Assembly: GCA_018377375.1 (NCBI GenBank)
Contig: JAGZZN010000013.1
Span: 1 to 33,948, forward strand
Direction: 5' to 3'
Length of the DNA stretch: 33,948 bases
From: Streptococcus parasanguinis
GTDB lineage: Bacteria; Bacillota; Bacilli; Lactobacillales; Streptococcaceae
The translations under genes and the position numbers were made by a program. Of this stretch, positions 7,519-15,323 are shown piece by piece. The stretch's first letter is position 1; every line of letters starts with the position of its first letter. The notes under the pieces are model-generated. The model was not told where the DNA came from and did no database searches. It saw only the letters and a program-made list of their open reading frames with translations.

Positions 7519-8538
7519 TTATAGATAGTCCGCATAGGCTTTTTCTAGTTTGCTAAGGAGTTCTTGTTTTTCCTCCTCACTAGCAAAGGAAGCCTGGATG
7601 GCATCGACATTGTGTTGGTAAAAGTCAGTTTCCTTGGTTTGGAAGTGCTGATGGTAGAGGGCGTATTCCTTGGTAAGATCGGTATCAGATACAGTCCGGT
7701 TATCGGTATTGATACTGATCCGAGCTCCGGCTGCCTTCATCTTCAAATAAGGGAAATCCTCTAAAGTCGGCGCTGCTTTTGTCTGTAAGTTGCTGGTCAA
7801 GCAGAGTTCACCAGTGACCCCATTTTCAATAAAGGATTGGAGTAAGGCTGGTTCATGAGATAGAGCCGTCACGTGCCCATTGCGTTTGATGCCAAATGCA
7901 ATCGATTGGGCAACAAAGTGTGGGCAATGACACTCACCTGCATGAAGCGTCATAGGACGATGGTAACTCTTGACTTGCTCAATTAGAGGTCGAATATCTT
8001 CTGGAGAGTAGTTGTGCTCATCTCCGGCAAAGTCAAAACCAACAAAATCCTGATCACTAACTTGGTTCGCTTCTGCAAGAATGCGAGAGGTGACTTCTTG
8101 ATCTGACTGGCGCATACCACAGACCAAGGCTTTTGCAACAATGCCAAATTTCTCCTGGGCTTGGCGCAGACCATCGCAGACAGCATCGATCGTTTCTGGG
8201 ACGGTGAGTCCTTGGTCCATGGACAATTCTGGTGCAAAGCGGACTTCGATGTAGACGACATTTTCAAGAGCAGCTTGCTTGGCCACATCGTAAGCAGCAA
8301 GGGTCAGGGCTTCCTTGGTTTGAAGGAGAGGGCGAATGTAATCAAAGGCCTCCAAATAGTCCAAGAGATTCTCACAGTGGGCAGGGGCAGTGACATGGTG
8401 TTTGAGCTCTTCATCGCTAGCAGGTAGGTCAATATTGCCCAGGGCTGCCAATTGACGAATAGTCGGAAGAGACAAGGAACCGTCTAAGTGACAGTGGAGT
8501 TCCGTCTTTGCCAAACTATGAAAATCGATCATGGACAT
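7519..8538 (-). CDS. add: Adenosine deaminase
   Basis: This enzyme converts adenosine to inosine (and deoxyadenosine likewise) in purine salvage. The metal-binding HCHLDGS motif is at residues about 15-21, LHAGE sits mid-protein with the catalytic Glu, and SINTDNRTVSD near residues 275-285 corresponds to the usual S-x-N-T-D-D-P motif, with Asn in place of the second Asp. The first Asp, the metal ligand, is kept. The length of 339 residues is standard. AAGGAG lies 7 nt before the chosen ATG; a second ATG two codons later is less well placed. It is a single-gene unit, convergent with dnaD and divergent from the YghU-like gene. Confidence 0.95.
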   Translation of the reverse strand: MSMIDFHSLAKTELHCHLDGSLSLPTIRQLAALGNIDLPASDEELKHHVTAPAHCENLLDYLEAFDYIRPLLQTKEALTLAAYDVAKQAALENVVYIEVRFAPELSMDQGLTVPETIDAVCDGLRQAQEKFGIVAKALVCGMRQSDQEVTSRILAEANQVSDQDFVGFDFAGDEHNYSPEDIRPLIEQVKSYHRPMTLHAGECHCPHFVAQSIAFGIKRNGHVTALSHEPALLQSFIENGVTGELCLTSNLQTKAAPTLEDFPYLKMKAAGARISINTDNRTVSDTDLTKEYALYHQHFQTKETDFYQHNVDAIQASFASEEEKQELLSKLEKAYADYL

Positions 8539-8568
8539 GGTTTTTCTCCTTCAAAATGCATTTTTTCT

Positions 8569-8596
8569 ATACTATCATTTTGAACAGAAAAGTCAA
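8569..8596 (-). promoter_or_regulatory. Promoter of add
   Basis: On the minus strand TTGACT (8591-8596) is followed after 16 nt by TAGTAT (8569-8574), with TG one base upstream of the -10 box. It is a reasonable sigma-A promoter with a short leader. Confidence 0.6.
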
Positions 8597-8618
8597 GTAA
8601 AGCTAGCGTAGCAGATTT

Positions 8619-8647
8619 TTGAAAGTAACGCCTGGATTTGATATGCT
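8619..8647 (+). promoter_or_regulatory. Promoter of the YghU-like gene
   Basis: TTGAAA (8619-8624) and TATGCT (8642-8647) are 17 nt apart, and TG precedes the -10 by one base. The ribosome site AAGGAG follows shortly before the ATG. The -35 regions of this promoter and of the add promoter lie about 22 bp apart, back to back. Confidence 0.6.
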
Positions 8648-8676
8648 AGTACTAGCTTAGAAAAAGGAGAACAGAG

Positions 8677-9465
8677 ATGTCAGATTATCAATTACCAGAA
8701 GTATGGGAAGCGCCGAGTCAAATGGGAGGAGCCTGGGGAGGTTTGAACCAACCAACAGCAGGTGCCCGCTTTGAACAAAGCCTTCCAAAAGGTGATCAGC
8801 CTTTCCAACTCTATACCCTTCCAACTCCTAATGGAATCAAGGCAACCATTATGCTGGAAGAACTAAAAGAGTTGGGTGTGGATGCGGGCTATGACGCTTA
8901 TCGCATCAAGATTGGTGATGGGGATCAATTCGGCAGTGACTTTGTGGCCATCAATCCAAACTCGAAAATTCCAGCCATGTTGGATCAATCAGGGGATCAA
9001 GCCATTCGGGTCTTTGAATCAGCCAATATTCTCTTGTATCTAGCAGAGAAATTTGGACAATTGATTCCGACAGATCCTGCTAAACGGACAGAAGTGCTCA
9101 ACTGGCTCTTCTGGCAGACAGGGGCTGCACCATTTTTAGGGGGAGGATTTGGTCACTTCTTCCATTATGCGCCTGAGAAAATCGAGTATGCCATCAATCG
9201 CTTTGCCATGGAAGCCAAACGCCAATTGGACCTACTGAACAAGGAATTGGCGACCAAACCTTATATTGCAGGAGATGACTACACCATAGCGGATATTGCC
9301 ATCTGGTCTTGGTATGGCCGTCTAGCCCAAGACAAGGTCTGGGATCGTGCTGGAATTTTCCTAGATGTGAAGGAATACAAACATTTGCAAGCTTGGACAG
9401 AGAAAATTGCTAATCGCCCAGCAGTGCAACGTGGCTTGGAAGTGGACTATAAGGAAATTGACTAA
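8677..9465 (+). CDS. yghU: Glutathione S-transferase-like disulfide reductase, YghU family
   Basis: The protein follows the E. coli YghU pattern closely over its length: an N-terminal arm with MGGAWGGLNQP, a thioredoxin-like domain containing LPTPNGIKATIMLEEL (residues about 48-63), NPNSKIPAM and RVFESANILLYLAEKFG, then an all-helical domain with NWLFWQTGAAPFLGGGFGHFFHYAP. YghU-type enzymes bind two glutathione molecules and act mainly as disulfide-bond reductases. The 262 residues are complete, though shorter at the C-terminus than E. coli YghU. The role here is presumably thiol redox defence; streptococci obtain glutathione by uptake or by GshAB, neither of which is in the window. Confidence 0.93.
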   Translation: MSDYQLPEVWEAPSQMGGAWGGLNQPTAGARFEQSLPKGDQPFQLYTLPTPNGIKATIMLEELKELGVDAGYDAYRIKIGDGDQFGSDFVAINPNSKIPAMLDQSGDQAIRVFESANILLYLAEKFGQLIPTDPAKRTEVLNWLFWQTGAAPFLGGGFGHFFHYAPEKIEYAINRFAMEAKRQLDLLNKELATKPYIAGDDYTIADIAIWSWYGRLAQDKVWDRAGIFLDVKEYKHLQAWTEKIANRPAVQRGLEVDYKEID

Positions 9466-9492
9466 AGTCTAAGCATAGATAATTCTATTGTA

Positions 9493-9632
9493 TTGAGATT
9501 TTCCTTAGGTGAGTCCGGACGTCAGCGAACTTCGTAGAAGTTCCATGACTTAGTTTTGAACCTAAGGTTTCAAAACTCCCGGGTGCATGAAACAAAATAG
9601 TTCCATGCACTTTTCTCACTGCGGAAACTCAA
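9493..9632 (+). repeat. Structured intergenic element A, copy 2
   Basis: This copy has the same architecture as the copy at 7258 but with altered, still-paired stems. Outer stem: TTGAG plus TTTCC with GGAAACTCAA (two extra bases on the left). Second stem: GTGAG/CTCAC. Hairpin 1: GAACTTC/GAAGTTC. Hairpin 2: AGTTTTGAA/TTCAAAACT, where a G-C pair of copy 1 has become A-T on both sides. Hairpin 3: GTGCATG/CATGCAC instead of GTGCCTG/CAGGCAC. CCTTAGG (9503-9509) is exactly complementary to loop CCTAAGG (9561-9567). It begins 28 nt after the yghU stop. The following AT-rich stretch to 9710 holds nothing else I can name. Confidence 0.88.
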
Positions 9633-9710
9633 TACGTATTTTATTGGCTCCAAAAATAAGAGATTTCTCAACTTATCTATCTAGCTAGAACAATATAGAA
9701 GCAATTTGAC

Positions 9711-9733
9711 AAGGCGCCGTCGCGCCTTTTTTT
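9711..9733 (+). terminator. Intrinsic terminator upstream of trmK
   Basis: AAGGCGC/GCGCCTT forms a 7-bp GC-rich stem with a 4-nt loop followed by a long T run. It ends transcription from yghU and element A before the trmK promoter. Confidence 0.88.
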
Positions 9734-9746
9734 AATGGTGCAAACA

Positions 9747-9755
9747 TGGTATACT
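9747..9755 (+). promoter_or_regulatory. Extended -10 promoter of trmK operon
   Basis: TGGTATACT is a near-consensus extended -10. A TTGACA at 9706-9711 is too far away (38 nt) to serve as its -35. Confidence 0.65.
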
Positions 9756-9787
9756 AAAGGGTGGAATAAAAGTATAGAAAGAAGCAC

Positions 9788-10477
9788 ATGGAATTTACAA
9801 AATTATCGAATCGATTGGACTTGGTGGCCAGTTTCGTCCCAGCTGGAGCGCGTCTGTTGGATGTGGGAAGTGACCATGCTTATCTCCCAATCGCCCTATT
9901 ACAAGAAGGCAAGATTGAGGCTGCTATTGCAGGAGAAGTGGTTGAGGGACCTTATCAGTCTGCTCTCCAAAATGTTGCCGATAATGGTTTAGAAGATAAG
10001 ATAGAGGTCCGTCTGGCCAATGGCTTGGCTGCCTTTGAACCAACAGACGGCATTTCTTGTATCACTATTGCGGGCATGGGAGGACGCTTGATTGCAGATA
10101 TCCTAGCAGCAGGGCTTGAGAAATTAGCCGGTGTCTCTCGCTTGGTCCTGCAACCCAATAATCGAGAGGATGAACTGCGGGCTTGGTTAGTAGATCATGA
10201 TTTTCGCATTGTCGATGAAGCTATCTTGGAAGAAAATGAGAAGTTCTATGAGATCCTCGTGGTGGAACACGGTTCTCAAGAGTTGACAGCCAAGGAACTG
10301 CGTTTTGGTCCCTATTTGATGCTGGAACAGGCCCCAGCCTTTGTCCAAAAGTGGTCCAAGGAAGTGGAGAAATTAGCCTTTGCTTTGGAGCAGGTCCCAG
10401 TTGAGAATCAATCTGCCAGAGCATCGTTAGAAGAGCGTATCGCCCAAATCAAGGAGGTCCTAAATGCTAGCAAGTGA
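9788..10477 (+). CDS. trmK: tRNA (adenine(22)-N1)-methyltransferase TrmK
   Basis: TrmK uses S-adenosylmethionine to methylate N1 of adenine 22 in tRNA. The SAM-binding motif DVGSDHAYLP is at residues 25-34, and the second family motif, IAGMGGRLIADIL, is near residue 95. LVLQPNN, a typical TrmK active-site stretch, follows. The C-terminal 70 residues form the helical, coiled-coil-prone tail of this family. Length (229) is normal. Its end overlaps the start of the Nif3-like gene by 14 nt, a pairing common in Firmicutes, so the two are translated from one message. Confidence 0.95.
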   Translation: MEFTKLSNRLDLVASFVPAGARLLDVGSDHAYLPIALLQEGKIEAAIAGEVVEGPYQSALQNVADNGLEDKIEVRLANGLAAFEPTDGISCITIAGMGGRLIADILAAGLEKLAGVSRLVLQPNNREDELRAWLVDHDFRIVDEAILEENEKFYEILVVEHGSQELTAKELRFGPYLMLEQAPAFVQKWSKEVEKLAFALEQVPVENQSARASLEERIAQIKEVLNASK

Positions 10478-11261
10478 AGTCATCAAACGCTATGAAGCTT
10501 ACTGTCCTCAAGAACTTTCCATGGAGGGAGATGTCTGTGGCTTACAGGTCGGCACCCTGCAAAAAGACATCAAGAAGGTCATGGTAGCCTTGGATATCCG
10601 GGAGCAGACGGTGGCGGAAGCCATCGCCCATGGAGTGGACTTGATCATTGTCAAGCATGCGCCCATTTTCCGTCCTATTAAGGATTTGGTAGCCGATCGG
10701 GCTCAGAATCAGATCTACATTGACTTGATCAAGCATGATATTGCGGTCTATGTCAGCCATACCAATATTGATATTGTTCCAGATGGGCTCAACGATTGGT
10801 TCTGCCAGCTCTTAGAAATTGAAAATACAGAGCCCCTCAGTATGACAGGAGAAGGACTCGGAATCGGCCGTATCGGTCAAATACCAGCTCAAACCTTTGG
10901 GCAGTTGGCTCATAAGGTAAAAGGAACTTTTGGATTAGATGCTTTGCGCTTGGTTGGTTATGACCAGGCGGATTTGGAACGAGTGATTGAGCGCGTCGCC
11001 ATCTGTGGCGGAAGTGGCCAGTCCTTTTACAAGGATGCTCTCGCCAAGGGAGCAGAGGTCTATATCACAGGAGATATCTACTACCACACGGCTCAGGACA
11101 TGCTGAGCGATGGGATCTTGGCCTTGGATCCAGGTCACCATATCGAAGTTCTTTTTGTGTCAAAATTAGTAGAAAAACTCAATCAGTGGAAGGCTGAGGA
11201 AGCCTGGGAGATTGAAGTGATTGGCAGTCAAGCCAGCACCAATCCTTTTTACCATATCTAA
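10464..11261 (+). CDS. Nif3-like dinuclear metal-binding protein
   Basis: This belongs to the NIF3/YqfO family: hexameric rings with two metals per subunit and no settled biochemical role. The family hallmarks are GDVCGLQVG (residues 22-30), KHAPIFRPIKD (64-74), SHTNIDIVPDGLND (98-111) and the C-terminal ALDPGHHIE segment. The usual His-His doublet in the second motif reads Lys-His, which I believe is frequent in streptococci. At 265 residues it lacks the middle PII-like insertion of longer relatives such as Bacillus YqfO. The ATG lies inside the end of trmK, preceded by AAGGAGG. Confidence 0.93.
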   Translation: MLASEVIKRYEAYCPQELSMEGDVCGLQVGTLQKDIKKVMVALDIREQTVAEAIAHGVDLIIVKHAPIFRPIKDLVADRAQNQIYIDLIKHDIAVYVSHTNIDIVPDGLNDWFCQLLEIENTEPLSMTGEGLGIGRIGQIPAQTFGQLAHKVKGTFGLDALRLVGYDQADLERVIERVAICGGSGQSFYKDALAKGAEVYITGDIYYHTAQDMLSDGILALDPGHHIEVLFVSKLVEKLNQWKAEEAWEIEVIGSQASTNPFYHI

Positions 11262-11270
11262 GGGGTCATG

Positions 11271-12359
11271 ATGAAAGTTGCCATTATCGGTGCAGGGATC
11301 GTGGGATCCACTGCAGCCTATTATTTATCCAAAGAAGCACAAGTGGATGTGACCGTCTATGACTATGGAGTCGGCCAAGCGACCAAGGCAGCGGCAGGCA
11401 TTATCAGCCCTTGGTTTTCTAAGCGGCGAAACAAGGCCTGGTATCGTCTAGCTCGGCTAGGAGCTGATTTCTATCAAGAATTGGTAGAGGACCTGGCCAA
11501 GGACGGAATCGAAACAGACTTTTACCAGCAGACAGGGGTCTATCTCCTTAAGAAAAAGGAAGAGAAATTAGATGAACTCTATCAGTTGGCGCTGAGTCGA
11601 CGGGAAGAATCTCCCTTAATCGGAAACTTATCGATTTTGACCACAGAAGAAGTGGCCCAACAATTCCCAGGTCTGCAAGGCTTTGAGAAGCTCCTTTATG
11701 CCTCAGGTGGAGCACATGTAGAGGGAGCCCTTCTGACGGCAACTCTTCTCAAAGCCAGTGGCGCAAGAGTCATCAAGGAAGAGGTTGCCCTCTCCGCCTC
11801 GGATCATGGCTATCAGATAGCAGGAGAGAGCTATGACCAAGTCATCCTAGCGACAGGAGCCTGGTTGGGGCAAATCCTTGAGCCGCTTGGCTACCAAGTG
11901 GATGTCCGTCCGCAAAAAGGACAGTTGAGGGATTATCAGCTAGACCTAGATACGGATAATTATCCTGTGGTCATGCCTGAAGGAGAGCTAGATATCATTC
12001 CCTTCCAGAAAGGCAAGATCAGTATGGGAGCTACTCATGAGAATGAGATGGGCTTTGATCTGACGGTGGATCAAGCTTTACTCAATCAAATGGAAGAAGA
12101 AGCCTTGACCTACTATCCAGAACTAGCTCAAGCGACAGTTGTCGGTGAGCGCGTGGGTACTCGTGCCTATACTAGTGACTTCTCGCCCTTTTGGGGAGGC
12201 CTTCCTGATCAAGCAGGGCTCTATGTCGCTAGTGGACTTGGTTCGTCTGGCCTCACAACCGGGCCGCTCATTGGTTGGCACCTGGCCCAACTAGTGGTAG
12301 GAGGAAAGGTGCGCTTAGATCCAGCGGATTATCCAGTTGAACAATATGTGACGAAGTAG
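11271..12359 (+). CDS. FAD-dependent amino-acid-type oxidoreductase (DAO family)
   Basis: A Rossmann dinucleotide-binding motif (GAGIVGSTAA) is at the extreme N-terminus, followed by an acidic residue at the end of strand 2 in VTVYD, as in FAD enzymes. AAAGIISPWF and the late GVRTRAYTSDF-like segment (GERVGTRAYTSDFSPFWG) plus GLGSSGLTTGP are typical of DadA/glycine-oxidase-like deaminating oxidases. The substrate cannot be read from sequence. I start at the second of two adjacent ATGs because AGGGG is 5 nt upstream of it and only 2 nt from the first. It lies 9 nt after the Nif3-like gene, so it is the third gene of the trmK operon. Its TAG stop lies within the edge of repeat B. Confidence 0.9.
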   Translation: MKVAIIGAGIVGSTAAYYLSKEAQVDVTVYDYGVGQATKAAAGIISPWFSKRRNKAWYRLARLGADFYQELVEDLAKDGIETDFYQQTGVYLLKKKEEKLDELYQLALSRREESPLIGNLSILTTEEVAQQFPGLQGFEKLLYASGGAHVEGALLTATLLKASGARVIKEEVALSASDHGYQIAGESYDQVILATGAWLGQILEPLGYQVDVRPQKGQLRDYQLDLDTDNYPVVMPEGELDIIPFQKGKISMGATHENEMGFDLTVDQALLNQMEEEALTYYPELAQATVVGERVGTRAYTSDFSPFWGGLPDQAGLYVASGLGSSGLTTGPLIGWHLAQLVVGGKVRLDPADYPVEQYVTK

Positions 12360-12437
12360 GCTGGGACAAAAGTCCTAACCTCTCAATTGTCTTTGGATTG
12401 TCGAGCAAGACGCAGTGGTTGAGTGGGCTCTACTACA
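12358..12437 (+). repeat. Truncated copy of intergenic repeat B
   Basis: About 80 bp match the left part of the full repeat at 19525: AGGCTGGGACAAAAGTCCTA, then the TTGGATTGTCGAGCAAGACG core and GTGGTTGAGTGGGCTCTACTAC, where similarity stops abruptly. The first two bases of the repeat form the AG of the preceding gene's TAG stop. The sequence from 12438 to 12534 matches nothing I recognise. Confidence 0.85.
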
Positions 12438-12534
12438 AGGTAAGGTTTTCAGACGGCTCAGTCAAGGATCAGTAATCTATTTGAACAATGAGTAAGACCA
12501 ATGCTAACAATTCCACAACGCTCATCTCCTGTCA

Positions 12535-12568
12535 TCACCTTGTAACACAAATGCAAGGTGACTTTTTT
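12535..12568 (+). terminator. Intrinsic terminator upstream of rmlA
   Basis: TCACCTTG/CAAGGTGA forms an 8-bp perfect stem with an 11-nt loop, followed by C and six T. It separates the trmK operon from the rml operon. Confidence 0.85.
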
Positions 12569-12586
12569 ATATAAACATGATAAAAT
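12558..12586 (+). promoter_or_regulatory. Promoter of the rml operon
   Basis: TGATAAAAT is an extended -10 (hexamer 12581-12586). GTGACT (12558-12563) lies 17 nt upstream as a weak -35 and overlaps the terminator stem. The ribosome site GAAAGG is at 12605-12610. Confidence 0.6.
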
Positions 12587-12619
12587 AAGGGTAATGACTA
12601 CGTAGAAAGGCCTAACATT

Positions 12620-13489
12620 ATGAAAGGTATTATTTTAGCTGGTGGCTCAGGTACTCGTTTGTATCCACTGACACGTGCGGCTTCTAAACAATTGATGCCC
12701 ATTTATGACAAACCAATGATCTACTATCCTTTATCAACCCTTATGTTGGCAGGGATCAAAGACATCCTGATCATCTCGACTCCTCAAGACCTTCCTCGTT
12801 TTGAAGAGCTTCTTGGAGATGGTTCTGAACTTGGTATTTCTCTCTCTTATGCTGAGCAACCGAGCCCAGATGGATTGGCGCAAGCTTTCATCATTGGAGA
12901 AGAATTTATTGGGGATGATCATGTTGCCCTCGTTCTTGGAGATAATATCTTCCACGGAAATGGCTTGACAAAGATGTTGCAACGGGCGGAAGCGAAAGAA
13001 AAAGGCGCGACTGTCTTTGGTTACCAAGTTAAAGATCCAGAACGTTTTGGTGTGGTAGAGTTTGATGCGGATATGAATGCCATCTCTATCGAAGAAAAAC
13101 CAGAACATCCGAAATCAAACTTTGCGGTGACTGGTCTTTACTTCTATGACAATGATGTAGTAGAGATTGCCAAAAACATCAAACCAAGTCCTCGTGGAGA
13201 GCTCGAAATCACCGATGTCAACAAGGCATATTTGGAGCGTGGAGATCTCTCTGTCGAGCTCATGGGCCGTGGCTTTGCTTGGTTGGATACAGGAACTCAT
13301 GAAAGTCTCTTGCAGGCTTCTCAATATATCGAGACTGTTCAACGTCTTCAGAATGTCCAAGTAGCTAACCTTGAGGAAATCGCCTATCGTATGGGCTATA
13401 TTACTAAAGAGCAAGTCTATGAATTGGCTCAACCACTGAAGAAAAACGAATACGGACAATATTTGCTCCGTTTGATTGGAGAAGCTTAA
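12620..13489 (+). CDS. rmlA: Glucose-1-phosphate thymidylyltransferase
   Basis: RmlA (RfbA) joins dTTP and glucose-1-phosphate to give dTDP-glucose, the first step to dTDP-L-rhamnose for rhamnose cell-wall polysaccharide. The nucleotidyltransferase motif GGSGTRLYPLT is at residues 8-18, then SKQLMPIYDKPMIYYPLS, VLGDNIFHG (residues about 105-113) and the EEKPEHPKS motif. The length of 289 residues is standard. It overlaps rmlC by one base (TAATG), so translation is coupled. rmlA-rmlC-rmlB is the usual streptococcal order; rmlD is generally elsewhere. Confidence 0.97.
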   Translation: MKGIILAGGSGTRLYPLTRAASKQLMPIYDKPMIYYPLSTLMLAGIKDILIISTPQDLPRFEELLGDGSELGISLSYAEQPSPDGLAQAFIIGEEFIGDDHVALVLGDNIFHGNGLTKMLQRAEAKEKGATVFGYQVKDPERFGVVEFDADMNAISIEEKPEHPKSNFAVTGLYFYDNDVVEIAKNIKPSPRGELEITDVNKAYLERGDLSVELMGRGFAWLDTGTHESLLQASQYIETVQRLQNVQVANLEEIAYRMGYITKEQVYELAQPLKKNEYGQYLLRLIGEA

Positions 13490-14082
13490 TGACAGAACAA
13501 TTTTTCGAGAAAGAATTAGCAGCCCGCAAGATTGAAGCGATTCCTGGTTTGTTGGAGTTTGATATTCCAGTTCGTGGGGACAACCGTGGTTGGTTCAAGG
13601 AAAACTTCCAAAAAGAGAAGATGCTTCCTCTTGGTTTTCCAGAAAGCTTCTTTGCGGAAGGCAAGTTGCAAAACAATGTGTCTTTCTCTCGCAAGCATGT
13701 CTTGCGTGGTTTGCATGCAGAACCTTGGGATAAGTACATCTCTGTAGCAGATGAAGGAAAGGTTCTCGGTACTTGGGTAGACCTTCGTGAAGGTGAGACC
13801 TTTGGGAACACCTACCAAACTGTGATCGATGCTTCTAAAGGAATTTTTGTCCCTCGTGGCGTTGCCAATGGATTCCAAGTTTTGACGGATAAAGTGGCTT
13901 ATACTTACTTAGTCAATGACTACTGGGCATTGGAGCTCAAGCCAAAATATGCATTTGTTAATTACGCAGACCCAAGCCTAGACATCCAATGGGAAAACTT
14001 GGAAGAAGCAGAAGTTTCAGAAGCTGACAAGAATCACCCATTACTCAAAGACGTTAAACCCCTCAAACCAGAGGATTTGTAA
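13489..14082 (+). CDS. rmlC: dTDP-4-dehydrorhamnose 3,5-epimerase
   Basis: RmlC epimerises the 4-keto sugar nucleotide made by RmlB. It has the cupin-type RmlC pattern: PVRGDNRGWFKENF near residues 26-39, NNVSFSRKHVLRGLHAEP (about residues 61-78, with the active-site His), GTWVDLREG, and FVPRGVANGFQVL. The length of 197 residues fits the streptococcal type. The start overlaps the stop of rmlA. It is followed by a 69-nt gap with a hairpin before rmlB. Confidence 0.96.
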   Translation: MTEQFFEKELAARKIEAIPGLLEFDIPVRGDNRGWFKENFQKEKMLPLGFPESFFAEGKLQNNVSFSRKHVLRGLHAEPWDKYISVADEGKVLGTWVDLREGETFGNTYQTVIDASKGIFVPRGVANGFQVLTDKVAYTYLVNDYWALELKPKYAFVNYADPSLDIQWENLEEAEVSEADKNHPLLKDVKPLKPEDL

Positions 14083-14087
14083 AAATG

Positions 14088-14118
14088 AACCTTGCATAGC
14101 AGTATCGCGACTGCAAGG
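14088..14118 (+). other. Hairpin between rmlC and rmlB
   Basis: GCAGT/ACTGC closes a 6-nt loop and can be extended by CCTT/AAGG with a one-sided bulge; CCTTGCA/TGCAAGG is an alternative pairing. No T run follows, so it is more likely an RNA processing or stability element within the operon than a terminator. Confidence 0.5.
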
Positions 14119-14151
14119 AACAATCAAAACTAAAAACTATTTGGAGAAAAA

Positions 14152-15198
14152 ATGTCAGAATACAAAAATATCATCGTAACCGGTGGCGCTGGTTTCATCG
14201 GTTCAAACTTCGTACACTATGTCTACAACAATCATCCAGATGTACATGTGACTGTCCTTGACAAACTCACTTACGCTGGTAACCGTGCTAACATTGAAGA
14301 AATCCTTGGGGATCGTGTTGAATTGGTTGTGGGTGACATTGCTGACGCAGCCTTGGTGGACCAATTAGCTGCTAAGGCAGATGCGATTGTTCACTATGCG
14401 GCTGAAAGCCACAATGACAACTCCTTGAACGACCCATCACCATTTATCCACACCAACTTCATTGGTACCTACACACTTTTGGAAGCGGCTCGCAAGTACG
14501 ATATTCGTTTCCACCACGTGTCAACAGACGAAGTCTATGGGGACCTTCCATTGCGTGAAGATCTTCCTGGACATGGGGAAGGTCCTGGTGAAAAATTCAC
14601 TGCTGAAACCAAATACAACCCATCATCCCCTTATTCATCAACCAAGGCTGCTTCAGACTTGATTGTGAAGGCTTGGGTTCGTTCCTTCGGTGTTAAGGCA
14701 ACCATTTCAAACTGTTCAAACAACTATGGTCCATACCAACACATCGAGAAGTTCATCCCACGTCAAATCACCAATATCTTGTCTGGTATCAAACCAAAAC
14801 TATATGGTGAAGGGAAGAACGTTCGTGACTGGATCCACACCAACGACCACTCAACTGGTGTTTGGGCCATCCTTACCAAGGGCCGTATCGGTGAAACTTA
14901 CTTGATCGGTGCTGACGGTGAAAAGAACAACAAGGAAGTGCTTGAACTCATCCTTGAAAAAATGGGTCAACCAAAAGATGCTTACGACCGTGTAACAGAC
15001 CGTGCTGGTCACGATTTGCGTTACGCCATTGATTCAACAAAATTGCGTGAAGAATTGGGTTGGAAACCACAATTCACAAACTTCGAAGCAGGTTTGGAAG
15101 ACACTATCAAGTGGTATACAGACCACCAAGATTGGTGGAAGGCTGAAAAAGAAGCTGTAGAAGCCAACTACGCGAAAACACAAAAAGTTTTGAAATAA
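14152..15198 (+). CDS. rmlB: dTDP-glucose 4,6-dehydratase
   Basis: RmlB oxidises and dehydrates dTDP-glucose to the 4-keto-6-deoxy sugar, with bound NAD. The Rossmann motif TGGAGFIGS is at residues 10-18. The active-site Thr-Asp-Glu is at residues 125-127 (STDEVYGD), and the YxxxK pair is Tyr161/Lys165 in YSSTKAASD. The length of 348 residues is complete. The ribosome site GGAG precedes the ATG. Codon use is strongly biased toward preferred streptococcal codons, as expected of a highly expressed cell-wall gene. A strong terminator follows. Confidence 0.97.
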   Translation: MSEYKNIIVTGGAGFIGSNFVHYVYNNHPDVHVTVLDKLTYAGNRANIEEILGDRVELVVGDIADAALVDQLAAKADAIVHYAAESHNDNSLNDPSPFIHTNFIGTYTLLEAARKYDIRFHHVSTDEVYGDLPLREDLPGHGEGPGEKFTAETKYNPSSPYSSTKAASDLIVKAWVRSFGVKATISNCSNNYGPYQHIEKFIPRQITNILSGIKPKLYGEGKNVRDWIHTNDHSTGVWAILTKGRIGETYLIGADGEKNNKEVLELILEKMGQPKDAYDRVTDRAGHDLRYAIDSTKLREELGWKPQFTNFEAGLEDTIKWYTDHQDWWKAEKEAVEANYAKTQKVLK

Positions 15199-15203
15199 GG
15201 AAG

Positions 15204-15237
15204 AAAGTCCAAGTGGAAAACTACTTGGACTTTTTTC
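15204..15237 (+). terminator. Intrinsic terminator after rmlB
   Basis: AAAGTCCAAGT/ACTTGGACTTT forms an 11-bp stem with an 8-nt loop followed by a T run. Confidence 0.92.
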
Positions 15238-15275
15238 TTTTATTTTCTGAAAATGAGTGAGGGATCTTCCATGTA

Positions 15276-15284
15276 TGGTATAAT
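15276..15284 (+). promoter_or_regulatory. Extended -10 promoter of first membrane paralogue
   Basis: TGGTATAAT is a perfect extended -10. The AGGAGG ribosome site follows just before the gene's ATG. Confidence 0.75.
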
Positions 15285-15323
15285 AGGATCAGTTTGAAAA
15301 CATTTATCGATTAGGAGGAATAG

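Noticed and set aside
9706..9711. TTGACA as the -35 of trmK
   Set aside because: It lies 38 nt from the -10, far beyond a workable spacer; the extended -10 explains the promoter alone.
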